64,000 bases of DNA from Sphaerosporella brunnea (taxonomy: Eukaryota > Ascomycota > Pezizomycetes > Pezizales > Pyronemataceae): NCBI GenBank assembly GCA_008704415.1, contig VXIS01000078.1:91849-155848 (forward strand). Direction: 5' to 3'. How positions within the stretch are numbered: position 1 is the first letter of the stretch; each line of letters opens with the position of its first letter. Below are positions 49,535-62,700 of this stretch, one piece after another. The translations under genes and the position numbers were made by a program. The notes below the pieces were generated by a model. The model did not search any database and had not been told where the DNA came from. It was given only the letters and a program-made list of their open reading frames with translations.

Positions 49535-50281
49535 GGGAGGATGGAAGCACGTTGCATAAGGAAACTGCTCCCAGCTAATCCTCACCCATAGAGTGGATCT
49601 ACCATACTGGGGGAAACTTGTGGAGGGAGGATTATGTATCATAGGACAATGTAGTACAATCGAATCTGGCTTCATCGCAGCTCCCAACCCGAGTGATGGC
49701 CCGTGCCCAAGAATCGGCAGCTATTCGATGCATTCCGAAAGTTTGGGGGATAGACTTGCTGTAGGGGCGGTAACAATGTCGATACACGTTCTGACGTTGT
49801 TGGGCGTCTTGTAGAGCCTTGAAAAAAAACTGTGTCTGCCAACTCATCACAGAAGAATTCAACCTACAGATACCTGGCTCAATGGCCGTGGACCACAAAG
49901 GGCCCCAGGAAGTTTGACATCTGTTGTTTTGCAATTACTCTGCTGCCTTCGTCGACATGCTCGAATCAAAGTAGATATGTTTGCATCAATCGGCCTCCCT
50001 TCTGAGGGATATCATACCGACCCGAACGTGGTCCACCAAAAAGCCTTCGCATATTTATGATCCGTCAGTATGTTCTTCATTTGCCACTTGTCGACGCTGT
50101 CAGGCTGTAAATATTAATACAGATAAGCCCGTTACTAAAATCTCAGTCACAACCAGGCAACTGTGCACTCGGCCTTTTCCACAACCCAACAACAACCACC
50201 ATCTCCCAACGACTCAAAACAAAACAAAAACCACACTCACAGTCACCAAAGAGCTATGCATAGGAGAGAAGCAAAATAGAA
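49535..50281. other. intergenic, possible alternative 3' exon of the small protein
   Basis: 49592-49814 is open in the frame that would follow splicing from the small-protein gene. The remainder up to the tRNA shows nothing recognisable. Confidence 0.35.
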
Positions 50282-50354
50282 AGCCCCACGCGGGGGTCGA
50301 ACCCGCAACCTTGAGATTAAGAGTCTCACGCTCTACCGATTGAGCTAGCGAGGC
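50282..50354 (-). tRNA. tRNA-Lys (anticodon CTT), second copy
   Basis: The 73-nt sequence is identical on its own strand to the copy at 44457-44529, intronless, with anticodon CTT and an intact cloverleaf. It points toward the first copy. Confidence 0.97.
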
Positions 50355-51697
50355 TTTTCTGAAACCTTGTTTTTGTAAATCATGTAAGAGGACTTTGCCA
50401 TTTGCTGTTCACCATAGATGTTACGAGGAAGGGTCTTTCGAGCTTTATAGATGGTCTACAAAGCTTCGGGTGGGAATTTGACCTTGGAAGTAAGATATCG
50501 CTACATTCAACGTCATGACTCACCGGATCGCACTCGATCAGTTTGCAGGGGGTCCCAACTTCTGGTCAGTCATGGCCCGAACCTCCCTACAAGGCTGCCT
50601 TCCAAGATAACCCTCGAGAAGGAGAAATAAGCAACCAAAAATCAACACATTACAGCACCGCAGCATGTTCTCTTCCGTTTCGTCTCTGGCGAGCGAGGCG
50701 AGTCCAAGAGTTCTGTTTCCGGCAGCACTCGAACGTGAAATGATGGCTGCTGTTCAAGTTTACTCTGCAGCAGCAGCGAGCTTCCTCCCCTGTCTCGACA
50801 GGCAGGTATATATTAGATAATCTTCCCGCTCTTCCAGCCAGCAGAACTTCCCGCAATCTCCGCCCCCCCCCGTTTCCCGCCCTCCGAAGCGCCCACAGAC
50901 AAGACCGATCCCCACCGCAATTCCACAAAACCGGCCCCACAAGCCCCCCCCCCCCCCAATCCCAGCTGCGCCAAATAATCCCATCTCGGATCGATATCCA
51001 GAAACCCAGCAGAGTAGGTTTCACATCAGCTTCACGAGCAGCTTCATCTCCCAGCTGGCAGCCCGGCAGCGGCCCGCACCCAGTCTGTATGTAATCATAA
51101 ACCCCATACTGCAAATCTTATCCGGAAGCGTCGAGTAGACATATCGGGCAAAAGAAAAGTGAAAAGTGAAAAAGTAAGCCAGCACTAAGCACTAAATATC
51201 ACTCTCCCACTCCAGCCCGGCCATCTCCTGCGTCCTTATGTACTCGCGCACGGCTCATGCGCAGCCCTACGCATCCTGCAGCTGCAGATTCACATAAGAT
51301 CTCACCAAACCACATAGCCCATCACTCACCATCACCATCATCAATCAGTAGCAGTGCGTGGCAGTGCTAAACATTAACTGCGCCGAGTTTTTGGCCACTC
51401 TCACTTCCGCAGCTCGAGCTCGCCAAGAATTATTCAAAGTCCGTGCCCTACGAGGGCTGTGCAACCACGGGAGCATGGGCAAAAAATTGTTTCTGCCGCA
51501 GGGCTTACAGGGGTTTTCAGCAGCAAAGTAGTTTCGAAAATGAACATGACACGTTTTAGAATTCGAAATTGTTCAATTGAAAGATTTGGTTGAACGGGGG
51601 GACCCGGTTTGGCTTGCTTGCTTCTATGATACAGATATTCTAGGTAATGTTCATAAATCGATGTTTTATTTGATGATTGCGCTCGTCGGCGCTCAGA
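50355..51697. other. intergenic
   Basis: Downstream of the FIST-like gene. C/G homopolymer runs at about 50866-50958, no recognisable gene. Confidence 0.4.
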
Positions 51698-53427
51698 TTA
51701 CGCATCGACAATCACGGTACCGCCGGGAACGTCCATTCGCCGGATCTTTCCCGCAATCCCGACATCGACGCCCAATTCGGAAGCGGCGCCGAAGCAGCCG
51801 TCGATGGTGCGTTCGACACCGTCGTTCTCGACAGCGCGGACGTCTTCGATCTTTCCGACCGCACCGAACTGCAGTCCGTGTTCGGCCGGCTCGCCGTTTT
51901 CGGCAATGAAGAACTGCACCCATTGGCCCACTTGCACAATGCCATCGTGCGTCTCGTCAGTGCCGTCAAAACGGGCCCCAAATTCTTGTTCGAACCGAGC
52001 CACGTCGCGCTCGCCCTGTGGGTCCAGAGAGAGAAGTCCGGCCTTCTTTCCCCAGCCGCCGCCGCCGGAAAGAACCCGGTGCAACCGCGCACCGGGGTAC
52101 AGCAGAAGTTCCTTCACGTCGGGAGAGGGTTCCTGCGAGGTCAGACGCGCAAATACGTCGACCCGCTCCGGTGTGTTAGCACCTTTGGGTAGGCCCTCAA
52201 GGTACTTGTCTACAGCAGACTCCAGTTCGAGACTGGCACCTTCGACATGCGCATCATCAGCACCCTCCGGCCGGTGAACGGTCTTGAGAATGTTTCCGAG
52301 ACCCTCGGCGATCTTGCGCGGCTTCGTCAGCGGCTTCAGTGGCAGCTTCGAGTAGATGCGACCACTGTAGCCCTCGCGCTCCTGCAACACCTCCTCAGGG
52401 ATTTTGACAACGACGCTGTCTTGGGGAGGGGGGTTCGGGATAACCAAACCGCTCTTTACCCCGACCATCTCCATCAGGTCGCCCAGCTCCTGCCACGCTT
52501 CCTTGATGTCTTCCTGCGCCTGTGCAAATTCTTCCACCTCAGGGTCTGACAGGCCAACTGCAGCCTCGATCACCTTTGGCTTCGGTACAGACGCGCCCAG
52601 GTGTACAAGTGTCGACTGCCGACCATTCTGAAAGACAGTATTGGCCAGCGGAAGCGTGAAGTTGGCATTGGGCAACGAGAAAGTAATGGATTTTGCGGGT
52701 TCCTTCCCCATGGAAGGAGGGATGCGGATTGGTAAGGTGTGATCGGTAATTAGCCAGCTATGGCCCTTCACGCGAGATCCATTGCCGCCTTTGCTGCCGT
52801 GGAGCGAGTCCACGGCCGCTGACAAAACAGTAGCTGTTGAGCCATTTGTGAGCGCGGAGAGGGCGGGGGCGGTAAGTGAAGGTGCCGAGTCCGGACTTGT
52901 GAGAAGGATGATTGTACTTGGTGGAGTTGGTAGGTTTTTAGGCAGCTGGGGAGGGTTCTTTTCCAACGCGGAATGTCAGCAACATGACACAACTGAGGTT
53001 GCGGAAAGCGCGGGGGTAATAAAATAAAAAAACATCAATTGAAAAGTCAGAAGTAGATTCGCGTTCGCAGCACTCGCCATTTGGCGTCTGAGTGAGCTGG
53101 GTATAACGAAGTGTGATCATCCTTGTGGTGTTTGTTTGCTTGTGTGCGACTTCTTCGGGACAGTGCATTTTACAATCTAATTTCGCGCCGCAAGATCTCG
53201 CCTGGCGAGCGATTGCGACGGTGAAACAGATACACACGACGGGAGGGAAGATGGAAACACGAGACAAACGGAGCGGGACTGACCTTCGGATTCAATGTCG
53301 TATGCAGAAGGAGATACGAACGACGTTGTTGTTGTTGTTGGGGAGCAGCCGGAAGCCGGAAGCGACGAGGGAGAGAGACGGGCTTCAGCAGGCGAGGGAG
53401 GGAATTGTAAAGAGAAGAATGTATCAT
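51698..53427 (-). CDS. conserved protein, probably FIST-domain-like, possible mitochondrial presequence
   Basis: The main exon 52957-51698 is secure (420 codons including the stop). It is an alpha/beta protein with TIILLTSPDSAPSLTAPALS at the start and KKAGLLSLDPQGERDVARFE toward the end, finishing PGGTVIVDA. The arrangement resembles fungal FIST-type (ligand-sensing alpha/beta) proteins, but I cannot point to a diagnostic motif. The main exon has no in-frame ATG near its start, and a TGA lies 15 nt upstream of its first conserved codons, so a 5' exon is required. A good candidate is 53427-53284: an Arg-rich, acid-free 48-residue stretch (MIHSSLYNSLPRLLKPVSLP and on) with a GTCAGT donor, splicing in phase over a 326-nt intron. 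This would give 467 residues and a mitochondrial targeting sequence. The exact first exon is an inference. Confidence 0.6.
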
Positions 53428-53834
53428 CGCTTTTTATGGTGCGGGGCGGGGCGGGGGCGGGGAGGTTGGGAGTTGAGCGGCAGAAATTTTGGAGCGGCCA
53501 ATTTTTTTTTTTTTTTTTTTTTTTCCTTCCTCCCTCGGATGTCAAAAGGATGGGGGTGGCTAGCGCGGGTTGAGCACGGATTGGCCGGTTCGTCATCTCT
53601 GGGAAGATCTCAGGGTTCCGATTGGAGCGCGCACCGTGCGGCACATGTAAACGGTGGAACCGGCCACGATGTGCGAAGGATGTGCAGGGGGAAATTGGGC
53701 GGAGACACGCAAAACAGACCCTGCAAAACTCAGGAAATTTGGTCTCATGCATTAGTGGGGCTGGCGCTGTTCGAGTGATATCAAAGGCATGGGTTCTCGG
53801 TAGCCAGCCAAGCCGGCGGCTGCTTTGGCTGAAC

Positions 53835-54009
53835 AAGAAGCCCGGCGGGCTAGGTATCTGTCACAGGTTCACATAGCCGGCGTCAGTCGCCCGATATCTG
53901 CGCTAATTATGGGTCCGGACAACAGAACCTTGCGGAGGATGTGCTTCACTCCGTCTTTCCGGCTTGAAGCCAAGCTACAGATATCTCAAGCCAGCCCGGC
54001 GGGCTTCTT
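53835..54009. repeat. short inverted repeat, foldback-like
   Basis: The left end AAGAAGCCCGGCGGGCT with TATCTGT just inside it is mirrored at the right end, where ACAGATATCT is followed by AGCCCGGCGGGCTTCTT. Arms are about 27-34 nt with a 6-nt length difference; the central segment is about 115 nt without coding signal. Confidence 0.65.
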
Positions 54010-55522
54010 TATGCCGCCCTGCGCCCTGCTTCCAGCCATGCTGGCTGTTGAGAACACCGCCCGGGCCTGCCATCAATCGCTGCGCTTATTCAATGCTCAA
54101 TACGATGCCAATAAAAACCACTCTTGAGGATGCCACTGAGCGAATTCGAAGCGCTAGCTAACATTGAATTCGGGCTACCAGCGGAGAACTTAGTAGACAC
54201 AGAACCACTCGGCCAGAATTGATCGGGAAGATTTCATCGGCAAACACTACTGGAATGGGCTTCAAGGCAGCGATGTTTACATCAGACACCGGCAATACTT
54301 CGAGTATTCCGACTCGATTGAACTCGGTTCCACTGACCATAATGTCAGGCCCCCCATCTACATGGCCCTTGGCAGTTCAGCTCGATGTCCTGCAAGCAGA
54401 GGAAACTACCGTAAGGATGTGCAATTGGCGAACGGTGGCTATGGGAGGAAGGTTGCTTGTGACCATGTGGTTTTGACTGACAAAAAGAAGCATCACACTT
54501 GAAAGAAAAGAAAACTTCAGTCACCTGAGCAAGCTGAAGGCTGAAGCTGCAACTAAGAAAAAGCAAGCGCTGTGGAAGTGATGAGTGGATAGCTTTGGAA
54601 ATGCGTAACAAGCGCGACTCGCGCAACCGCGGCCATAACGTGCGAATATGTACTCTATTTGCGGGGGAGTTTCACTGCAAAGGATGCCACATCGCCTCAA
54701 GAGAGAACGAAACCATGTTGAACGACTAGAACTTTTTGAAGCCTTGACGGACGGGGTCATGTGCCCAATCTACGCAATACGCATGCCCCACTTTACATGC
54801 TGGTCAGCCTGTGATCGTTATGACTGAGGCTGGCAACGGTGAAAGCCGACATTCGGCAGATGCAAGGTCGGCTTGAAGTGATATCGGCTGCGCGGCGAGA
54901 CTCGAAACATCCTTAGAGGGTCGGTATCTATAAACGGCTCAACTGGCTGTGCTGGACAAGGCCACTCACTTATCACGATCGCCTTGGTTTGTTTATCTGC
55001 GCATGGTGTGGGTCCTCGCAGCAAAAGCAAAGAGAGGGACTCCACGAAAATGACCTCAGGAGCTGTCGCCGGTGCGGGGGTGCCAGGCCAATCGAAATGC
55101 GCGCTGAAATTGAGGCCAGTCCGAGTCGAGCAGGCCGCGATAACTACGGGGGGGCAGCGCTCATTTGCTAGCCGGAAGGGTGTTGTTGGGCGGGAGCAAA
55201 TCGAGCAAATCGGGGGGTTCATTTGATCATCCGCTTTATGACAGTTCGCGGCTAGCAGCTCCTTCCTGTTCCTGAGAGCAGTTTCTGAAAGGCCGGAGCC
55301 GCTGCTGAGAAGGGCCAGCAGGCATGCATTGGGGGGGGGGGGGGGGAGGGGGGAGGACAGGGAAGGCCTTCCGCGCTGTGCCTCGAGGCATAGAGAAGGC
55401 AGAGGGCAAAATCCCACCACTTGCCTCTCCAGGCAGCGCAGGCAGCGGCGCCGCGAGAGCGAATTTATCGGCGATATGAAGTAACTGCCTCTGTACTCTA
55501 CTTCTAATATTTTAGAGTACTC

Positions 55523-55590
55523 GTATGTATGTATGTATGTATGTATGTATATATGTATGTATGTATGGATGGATGTATGTATGTATGTAT
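55523..55590. repeat. TATG tetranucleotide microsatellite
   Basis: About 16 units of TATG/GATG with a few variants. The 4-nt period leaves long artificial open frames on both strands. Confidence 0.95.
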
Positions 55591-57251
55591 AATATTGTAT
55601 ATACGAGTGTTCTAGAGCTGAGTGAGTGCTCTCTGACATGTCCTGGTGCTGTTGTACCTGCGTTGCGCGCCCGGTTTGGAACAACACGCAACACGATCTG
55701 TCCGAACGCTTCGCCTCCGCGCCCGCCCAGTCAGTTCCTGCATGAAGAGAGATCCTATCAAGTAAGTACTCGTACATATCTGTCTGCCCGCCCACACCCA
55801 TCCCGCCCGACGCACTCAACCCTCTGTCAGCAGCCTTGACTTTTGTAATTTTTGTCGATTTTTGCCCCCCCCCCCCCCAATTACCCCAAATTCGTATCGC
55901 TCGCTCACTATTATTATATTGCCATTTGTCTAGTCGCTCTTTTAACCTCTTTCTTACTACTCCAATCCTCTAGCTCGTGGAACTCCTGGACAATTCTCCC
56001 GCCCCCCGGGCCAACTGCTAGACTCAGACTCTAGTCCTTCCCACCTCGCTTCGTCGACTTCCTCTCTGCCCCCTTCTTATCCGCCTCTCCTCCTCCTCCT
56101 CTTCCTCCTCCTCCTCCTCCTCCTTCTCGCACCCTCTTGTTTTCGACGTTTAACGCCGTCGAAAGGACCAGTGCGGTCCGTCCACTCCCTTTTCCTTTTT
56201 CGTACTCTCCAACTGTTCGCGACTCGTCGAATTCACCCCGTCCGTCGTTTTTACAAACCACGGCCGCTGATCGCTTTTCACACTAAAGTCCCCGGACAGC
56301 AAATCGAAACGGCCGCAGCTCTCCCCACTTTCTTTCATTCGCTATCGATTCGGATACAGTAGAGACACGAGAGAGAATTGTTATATTGCTTTTCACGGAT
56401 TTTTTTGTTTTGCGGCTTCTGCTTTTTTTTTCGCCAGAATCGCCATTCGTTCATTTCGACAGTTCTTGCAGTAATCACTTGACGAGCCAACCAAACAGCA
56501 GCAGACCTGCAACGTACTCGGTCGCTCTGCCAGCCAATCAGACATACAGAATCGTATCTGCAGCAACAGCAGTTTCCCGATCAACCGGTTCAGGGTCCAT
56601 TGCCTCCGGCTCCCTGTGGATCCAGCGAATATATCCGAGTGCGACATTTCGTGACTGAACTCTCGCAACGGCCTCTGTCTCGTCTTATCGTCAGCGATAA
56701 CTGTCGACCTGGACGTTTTTTTGTTTTTTTCTGTTCTTGCTCAACTTGTTGGTCCCGACACTCCTTTGAAACAACCTCATTAACGACCGACGAGCCTTTT
56801 ACAACTTCTGCCCAACGTACTTGTACATTCATTTCACATTGGCGTGGAAATCTGGAATTTTACGTGCTGGTGTGACGACTCTGTATTGTGCGGACGGTAT
56901 CTTTTCTGGAGGGGTTTAAACTTTTAAGGAAGAAAAGAGGTTAGTTGCATCTGCTACATTACCACCTACCAGTTTGCCGCAGTCCACGCGCACGTCGCTG
57001 TTTTAAGATGTATCTTGTGTTTTTGTGCGATCGGATAGCTGCTTCTTGATTACAATCTGCCTTTGCTCGGTTGTCTACAAGATTGGGGGTCGTTAACTTC
57101 GTTTTCAGTGGCACGACCTGCACGAACCCGCTCTCCCCCAATTCGTAACGATCGAATCTTGCTTCCCGCAGGTTTCTGTTTTACGACATTCTCGCACCCA
57201 TTGAGGGGGGATTACAATCCATTACACCTCCTTATACACCGATAAACAATC

Positions 57252-59704
57252 ATGGCCACTACCGCACATACCAGGGAACCATCCATCCCAAGCTTCGACT
57301 TCGATCCCAGCTTTTCGTTCCCCTCTGAGCGGGAGCAGGATCGTCCAAAATCCACTGGCTCTCGGTACCCGCCGCAATACGTCGGTCATGAATCTTATGC
57401 ATTCCCACCACGCAGGGGGTCTCTCCCGTTGACTAGTGCTATGCTATCATCTCTCAGCAGTGCACAGCCCAGGACAAGCCAGACAGACGCGCTCAAGCAG
57501 TTGAATGCGAACTCGAAATTGGCGGACGCCCGTGGAACCAATCCTCCAAGTCCAGACTATTCAATGCTCCGCCCGCGTGGGAGAACCATCGGCGATGGCG
57601 TGGCGCCGACCGTCCTCAACGCATCTGTTCGTATGAGCTATGGCCCTGACAGGAGCAGCAGTTCTAGCGATTTGTTGCAGGTCCCGATGCTGGAGCCAAA
57701 AATGATCGAGAAGGACTCAATACCGATCCAGAAGAGGGCACCCCCTCCACCGGGAGTGAATCTGCGGAAAGGCCATGCTCATCGCAGATCCGGCGCTATC
57801 TCTAGTTCAGATGTCTGGAGTCTGATGAGTCAACCCGCACCTCCACTCCCTACATCAGTAAAAGTTTCGAGTGCTTCGAATGGGGATCAGGCGGACGGCG
57901 TGAGCCCAGGAGCGAGCCCCAGAGTGACCTGGACACCTGGTAGCCCCCAGCTGACAGCTGGTAAGTGTTTCGAAGTCTTTGTAAAACGTGTTGCTGCTGA
58001 CAATTTCCAGAAAATGCACCTCCAGCACTCGACGATTTGGAAGGACCATCAGATGGCCGTAGAAATTCTCGGGTCGTGTTCATGGAAGGCGTGGAGATTA
58101 TTCCCAGACCAACTTCCTCTGAAACGGACAGCACAAAAACCGTTAAACATGGCGTCACTAGCAGTGTCGGCACGACGTCTCCCGCTGCTCCACTCCGTAT
58201 CGATACAACTGCGAGGACTACCTCCCCCGCTCGACGACCACACAATCGGACCCGTAGCAATTCCCAGACTTTGGCGCAGCCAACCGCAGCGTTGCGGGCT
58301 GTTAGTGATCGGCCGTCTACCGCCGGCGCTATCCTCGCATCTCCCCAGAAGCCCAATGCCCCGGAACTTGACATTCCCGAAGTACCGTCTCTGAAGAGAC
58401 CGGCCTGCAATTCTCCGTTTGTGAGCGAAGAGTCTTGTGCCAGCAAGCCACCGGCTTCGAAGAAATCCCACAAGAAGGCTAAAAGCGACTTCTCGCCGCT
58501 GCTGATGCCCGGCGAATTCCAGCCTGATGGCAGCGCCGAGGCGCTGTCCGAGGATGGCAAGAAAAAAAAGAAGAGCAAGAAGCAAATCAAGAACTGGGCC
58601 GGCAACATACTTGGAAAGGGGAAGAAGAGCAAGCGTCCGAAGGGAAGCCGTAAGTCGAAGAAGTCAAAACGTGCACCTACGCCACCTGTTTCCAAGTCCG
58701 CTGAGCATCTTACGCCTGGCCAAAATGAGTGGGTTGCAACATCCTGGAATGAGAGCTACGTGATCATGCCCATCGATACTTCCCCTGCATTGGATGCTCA
58801 GAAAGTGACGCTCGCTGGAGGCGTCGGGAGTCCCGTCATCGATCTCGATGCTGCGTTGGGTCCCTTCAAGACGCCTGTGGAGACTTACACTGGATTTGCG
58901 GCTGCTCGTCGGAGAATGCATTCTGCTGCCTCGAGAGGCGGTGGCTCTTACTTCCACCGCCGCTCAGAAAGCATGCCTGAAATGCAATTGTTTGCCCTGG
59001 AAGAAGACGAGGATCGGGCCATGGAGGACGTTTTCGAGGAGGAAGATGAAGACGAGACTACCAGTGAGGAGGAATCTAGCGAGGAGGAGTCGGATGATGA
59101 AGACGGTCAAATTGGAGGTGGTAGCGGGCTTGGAATTGGTTTCAATACGGGGGACGAGTTGCCAAAAAACACTGAGACTGTCTACGTCAGTCACGGTGCC
59201 GATGGCGACAAGCGGCTTAGCACTAGTACCATCACTCCTGCTACTGCTTCGGCCAATATCCCTGGCCGCTCGGGTCGACCAGTTTCGCTCAGAAAGAATG
59301 TGCCTGCCGACATCATCACTCCAGAGACTTCCCCCGAAGCATCGGCAACCTTCCGGCATTCTTTTCTGGGACCTCCGCTTGATTCCCCCTCAACTTTTCA
59401 CACCGCTACCTCCAGTCCCAATACACCTATTCAGGGCGATTTCTCTGGAGATGAATCCTCTTGCTCGTTCAACCCCTATCTCGACTACCTTGGCGAACCT
59501 GGACCGGAGATGAGGATGAGTGCCGATGACATCCCTAGTCTGACCTCATCCAGCAGCACCATGACGATGAATGCTATCTACGCCGGCATGCCATCGACAC
59601 CTGGTGCCAACGAGACACCATCCCCCGCGATCTCGGTCGCGAAGGAGAAGAAGGAGAAGGGCAGGCGGTGGAGTCGCATATGGACTTTCTGGAAATCGAA
59701 GTAG
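57252..59704 (+). CDS. Ser/Pro-rich low-complexity protein (resembles fungal 'cell wall proline rich protein')
   Basis: Join 57252-57960, 58011-59704; 2403 nt, 800 residues. Largely disordered by composition. The N-terminal half has a conserved-looking opening (TREPSIPSFDFDPSFSFPSE) and PLTSAMLSSLSSAQPRTSQT. The middle carries strongly basic Lys clusters (GKKKKKSKKQIKNWAGNILG, then KGSRKSKKSKRAPTPP), a possible bipartite nuclear signal. Then comes an acidic tract of 30 residues (EEDEDETTSEEESSEEESDD), Ser/Thr/Pro stretches, and a basic C-terminus ending RIWTFWKSK. No signal peptide or membrane helix is visible, so the database-style name 'cell wall' protein is not supported by the sequence. 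It could instead be an intracellular scaffold or regulator. The 50-nt intron joins QLTA to ENAPPALDDLEGPS in frame. Upstream lies about 1.2 kb of pyrimidine-rich sequence, suggesting a long regulated 5' leader. Confidence 0.85.
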
Positions 59705-62700
59705 ACTAACTATCTACGGGTTGTACAAAACGGCGCAAGCCATGATTGGGTGCCTTTCTCTGTACATTGTTTGTTTCGCTCTGGATTGTAATTTCCTACA
59801 TGTTTACCCGGTCGGTTTCTCGGAGCTAGTGCTATGCGGATTTTTGCTTGCTTGTCGCTTGGTTGGTTTTCTATGGGATTTTTTCTGCGGTGGGTGGTGC
59901 TACTACTTTGTTGGCTTTACTTGCTGGATTGGATTGCTTGGGGAATACTTTTTTTTTTTTTTTTTTTTTTTTTATAACCAAACTTACTGGTATTGCTACT
60001 GCGGTGATATTTGTATGTGCTTGTGCTTTACACCCTTCGATACCTTCGTTTAGGACTGGCTACTCCAGCAGCAGCTTGGTTCTTCCTCATAGCACTTGAT
60101 TTTGTTTTTTGCATTGGCGAATGTCGTTATTGCATGTGTTTGGTTTTGTGTTTTTGCTTTTTGCTTTTTTAAAGAGTTTTCCATTGGGCAGGCAAGTATG
60201 AGGCGTATATGATACTCTGGCGGTTAGGTTATGTGGGTTGATGCGCTGCTGCTGGGGGGATGATAGTGGTTGGACAGTGGCAGTTTAGAGATTCAGTTTC
60301 ACGAAAAAGAATGCCTACCAACCAACTGATTGGCTGGCTGTGCATGTTTTGTCTTGCTTGCTGGCAGCGGGATATGCAGATCATATCATGGTGTTTCGGC
60401 ACTCGTTCGTTTGAGGGCACGGACGGCTGCTCAGTGGCTTTGTCTGATAGCGGTGGGTGGGTGGTAAGGCCAGGCCAGGCCAGGATTACCACGTTTTTTT
60501 CCCAGGCTGACCGTGGGGAGGGGGAGGGGCATGGGAATGTCATGTAATGTCAAGTTTCAACGCCGTCCGACTGCATAGAGTATGTAGAGCCACCACGTCA
60601 TTTGTACATACATGTATGTTTCAGGTTTTTTTTTCGTAAGGCCGTAAGGCAAGTTGGTGGGGGCGGGGGAAGGGACGCGGGGGAATAAGCTTGCTCATAT
60701 AGACAGACGAACTTGTTGCTCGTTTGTTTGATTGTGCTAAGCCCCTGCAGATAGTAAGCATGGCGGTGAGGCGAGTGAGAGGATGTGATTCTACGGGGAA
60801 GCGGGCAGCGATGCGTTATTATTATAACTCTCTCCGCTCGCGGTCGTTCGTGATGCTGCAGGCAGGCAGGCAGGCAGGGGGTTGGTTTTGTGTGTGAAGT
60901 ATATATCTGTTCTATCCTGCCGCTGGCGATGACTGGTTTTCTCGGTCGGCCAGCAGAACAGAAGAGATCCTATACTTGTGGGGGGTTCTGCGCTTCACGA
61001 GGAAAAGTAACCAAAGAAAAATCGCATCAAATATGAGTGCACTCGTGACCAAACGTAAGGGGAAAAAAAAAGGAAAGATTCTGCCAGCGCTCTCAAGTTT
61101 TTTTCCCCCAGTCACAGGGCGGGGGGAGGGGGGCTGCTGCAGAAACGTTAACCAGTCATCGATGCGTATACTTGAAAAAATTCCGAATCCACCCACCCAC
61201 CCATCCATCCATCCACAGCTGCAGCTCCTGATAACGGATATCTACCAAGCAAATTTTTTTTTTTTTCTCCTGGCAGCTTAAATTGCCCCCGTCAGCGCAT
61301 GCACTGAACCGAATCGACGTGCCACGGAGTCCCAGCCCGGCCGGGCCAGCCGAGGAGCAGATTTGCGATCTGTATACATATGCTCGGCCTGCGGTAAGGT
61401 GCACCTGGCTGGCTGGCTGGCTGGCTGGTCGCCAGGACCTGATATCGACCGCAAACCAAAGGGCGTTGTGCCGTAGCAGCAGGAGGCAACACAAAACCCC
61501 CAGCTGTAGCTGTGGTTGGGAGAAGCCGTACGTAAGTACTTGTAACATAGTTACTTGTTGCCCCAAATCTTTCTCACCGTTAATCACAACCCATCACTCC
61601 TAAGCTACCACATCCACAGACGGATCCAGCGATACACACAGCATTGTAATTTCCTTTGTGGTTTGCTTTTCATGAATTTCCTTTGTATGGGGAGCCCCAA
61701 CAGACGGGTAAAACCGTGGGGACAGGATATCAGGTCTTTTTTGTCCGTCATAGGCCTTTGGCCTCACTCCGATTCGTAAGATAGGAGGCACTTGGGCTAA
61801 TGTCCTTGTGTACGATGTATGATTTAAAAAAAAAAAAAAAAAAAAAAAACACACAGCATTGCTGCCAGGACCACTCGCCGCCGCCACCGCCGCCGCCGCC
61901 AGGTACTCTATAACTAGTACTGTCCCCCCGCTCACTGTGATACACTTTCAAAAGCTTCCCACCTTTCCTGCCAGTATATGTACCGGCAAGCAGGTGCATC
62001 CCGCTATGTAGCTATGCCCCCGCTTCGCGCCATGCCCACTCATCTACCCGCACCGTCATTGCAGCATTCTATCTACGGGCTTCAGCAGTCTGGGTTGCCG
62101 ACCCCGAATGAAACGGGGCTGCCCAACATCCGATGCAGTGTTCTCGATCGCCCAAAGCGTGCCTGCCCTCCCCCGCCTGGAAGCCGGGATGGTGCGTAAC
62201 GAAGCAAGCCGGCCCGGGGGGGAGGGGCGTGAAAAAAAAACATAATCTTGCCATATACATCCACATCCTGATTTTTCTAGCGAGTGGCCTCGGCGCCTTG
62301 TATGTTGTCTTTTCGTTTTGGGCGCGGAATAGATTGTCCGGAGGGGAGGGGGGGGGGGTTTCACACGGTAGTGGTACGCAGCATAGTAGCCATTTTTCAC
62401 AAACACTCTCTCCCCGCCCACCCAAAAAAACAAAAAAAAAAAAACAAAAAAAAAACTACAATTCAATAAGTTCGAATCCCAGTGGTGTATCCCCACCAAA
62501 TCAGTGCCTCCGGGCGGAGGAGGGGGCGGGGGAAGCGAGTGGTGGCCGCATGAGATGATATATCGATAAGATGGCGGGAATGTGAGTGCCATAATCTACA
62601 TAGGTTGCATGCGGACGATAAACTTGATTACACACACACACAGAGAGAGTACAACGCCCAAATTACCATTACACTTAGATCTAAATCTAGATCTTGGGTA

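Larger units (their letters stand above)
53428..57251. other. 3.8-kb gene-poor region and long 5' leader
   Basis: Upstream of two diverging genes. Contains a T run at 53503-53524, a short inverted repeat at 53835-54009, a G run at 55330-55346, a TATG array at 55523-55590, a C run at 55866-55878 and a pyrimidine tract of CTC units at 56083-56126. The pyrimidine-rich 56-57.2 kb part is probably promoter and 5' leader of the Ser/Pro-rich gene. No gene recognised. Confidence 0.45.

Noticed and set aside
54818..55819. 333-codon open frame on the - strand
   Set aside because: It runs straight through the TATG microsatellite, whose 4-nt period creates stop-free HTYI-type repeats. The rest has no recognisable protein character.
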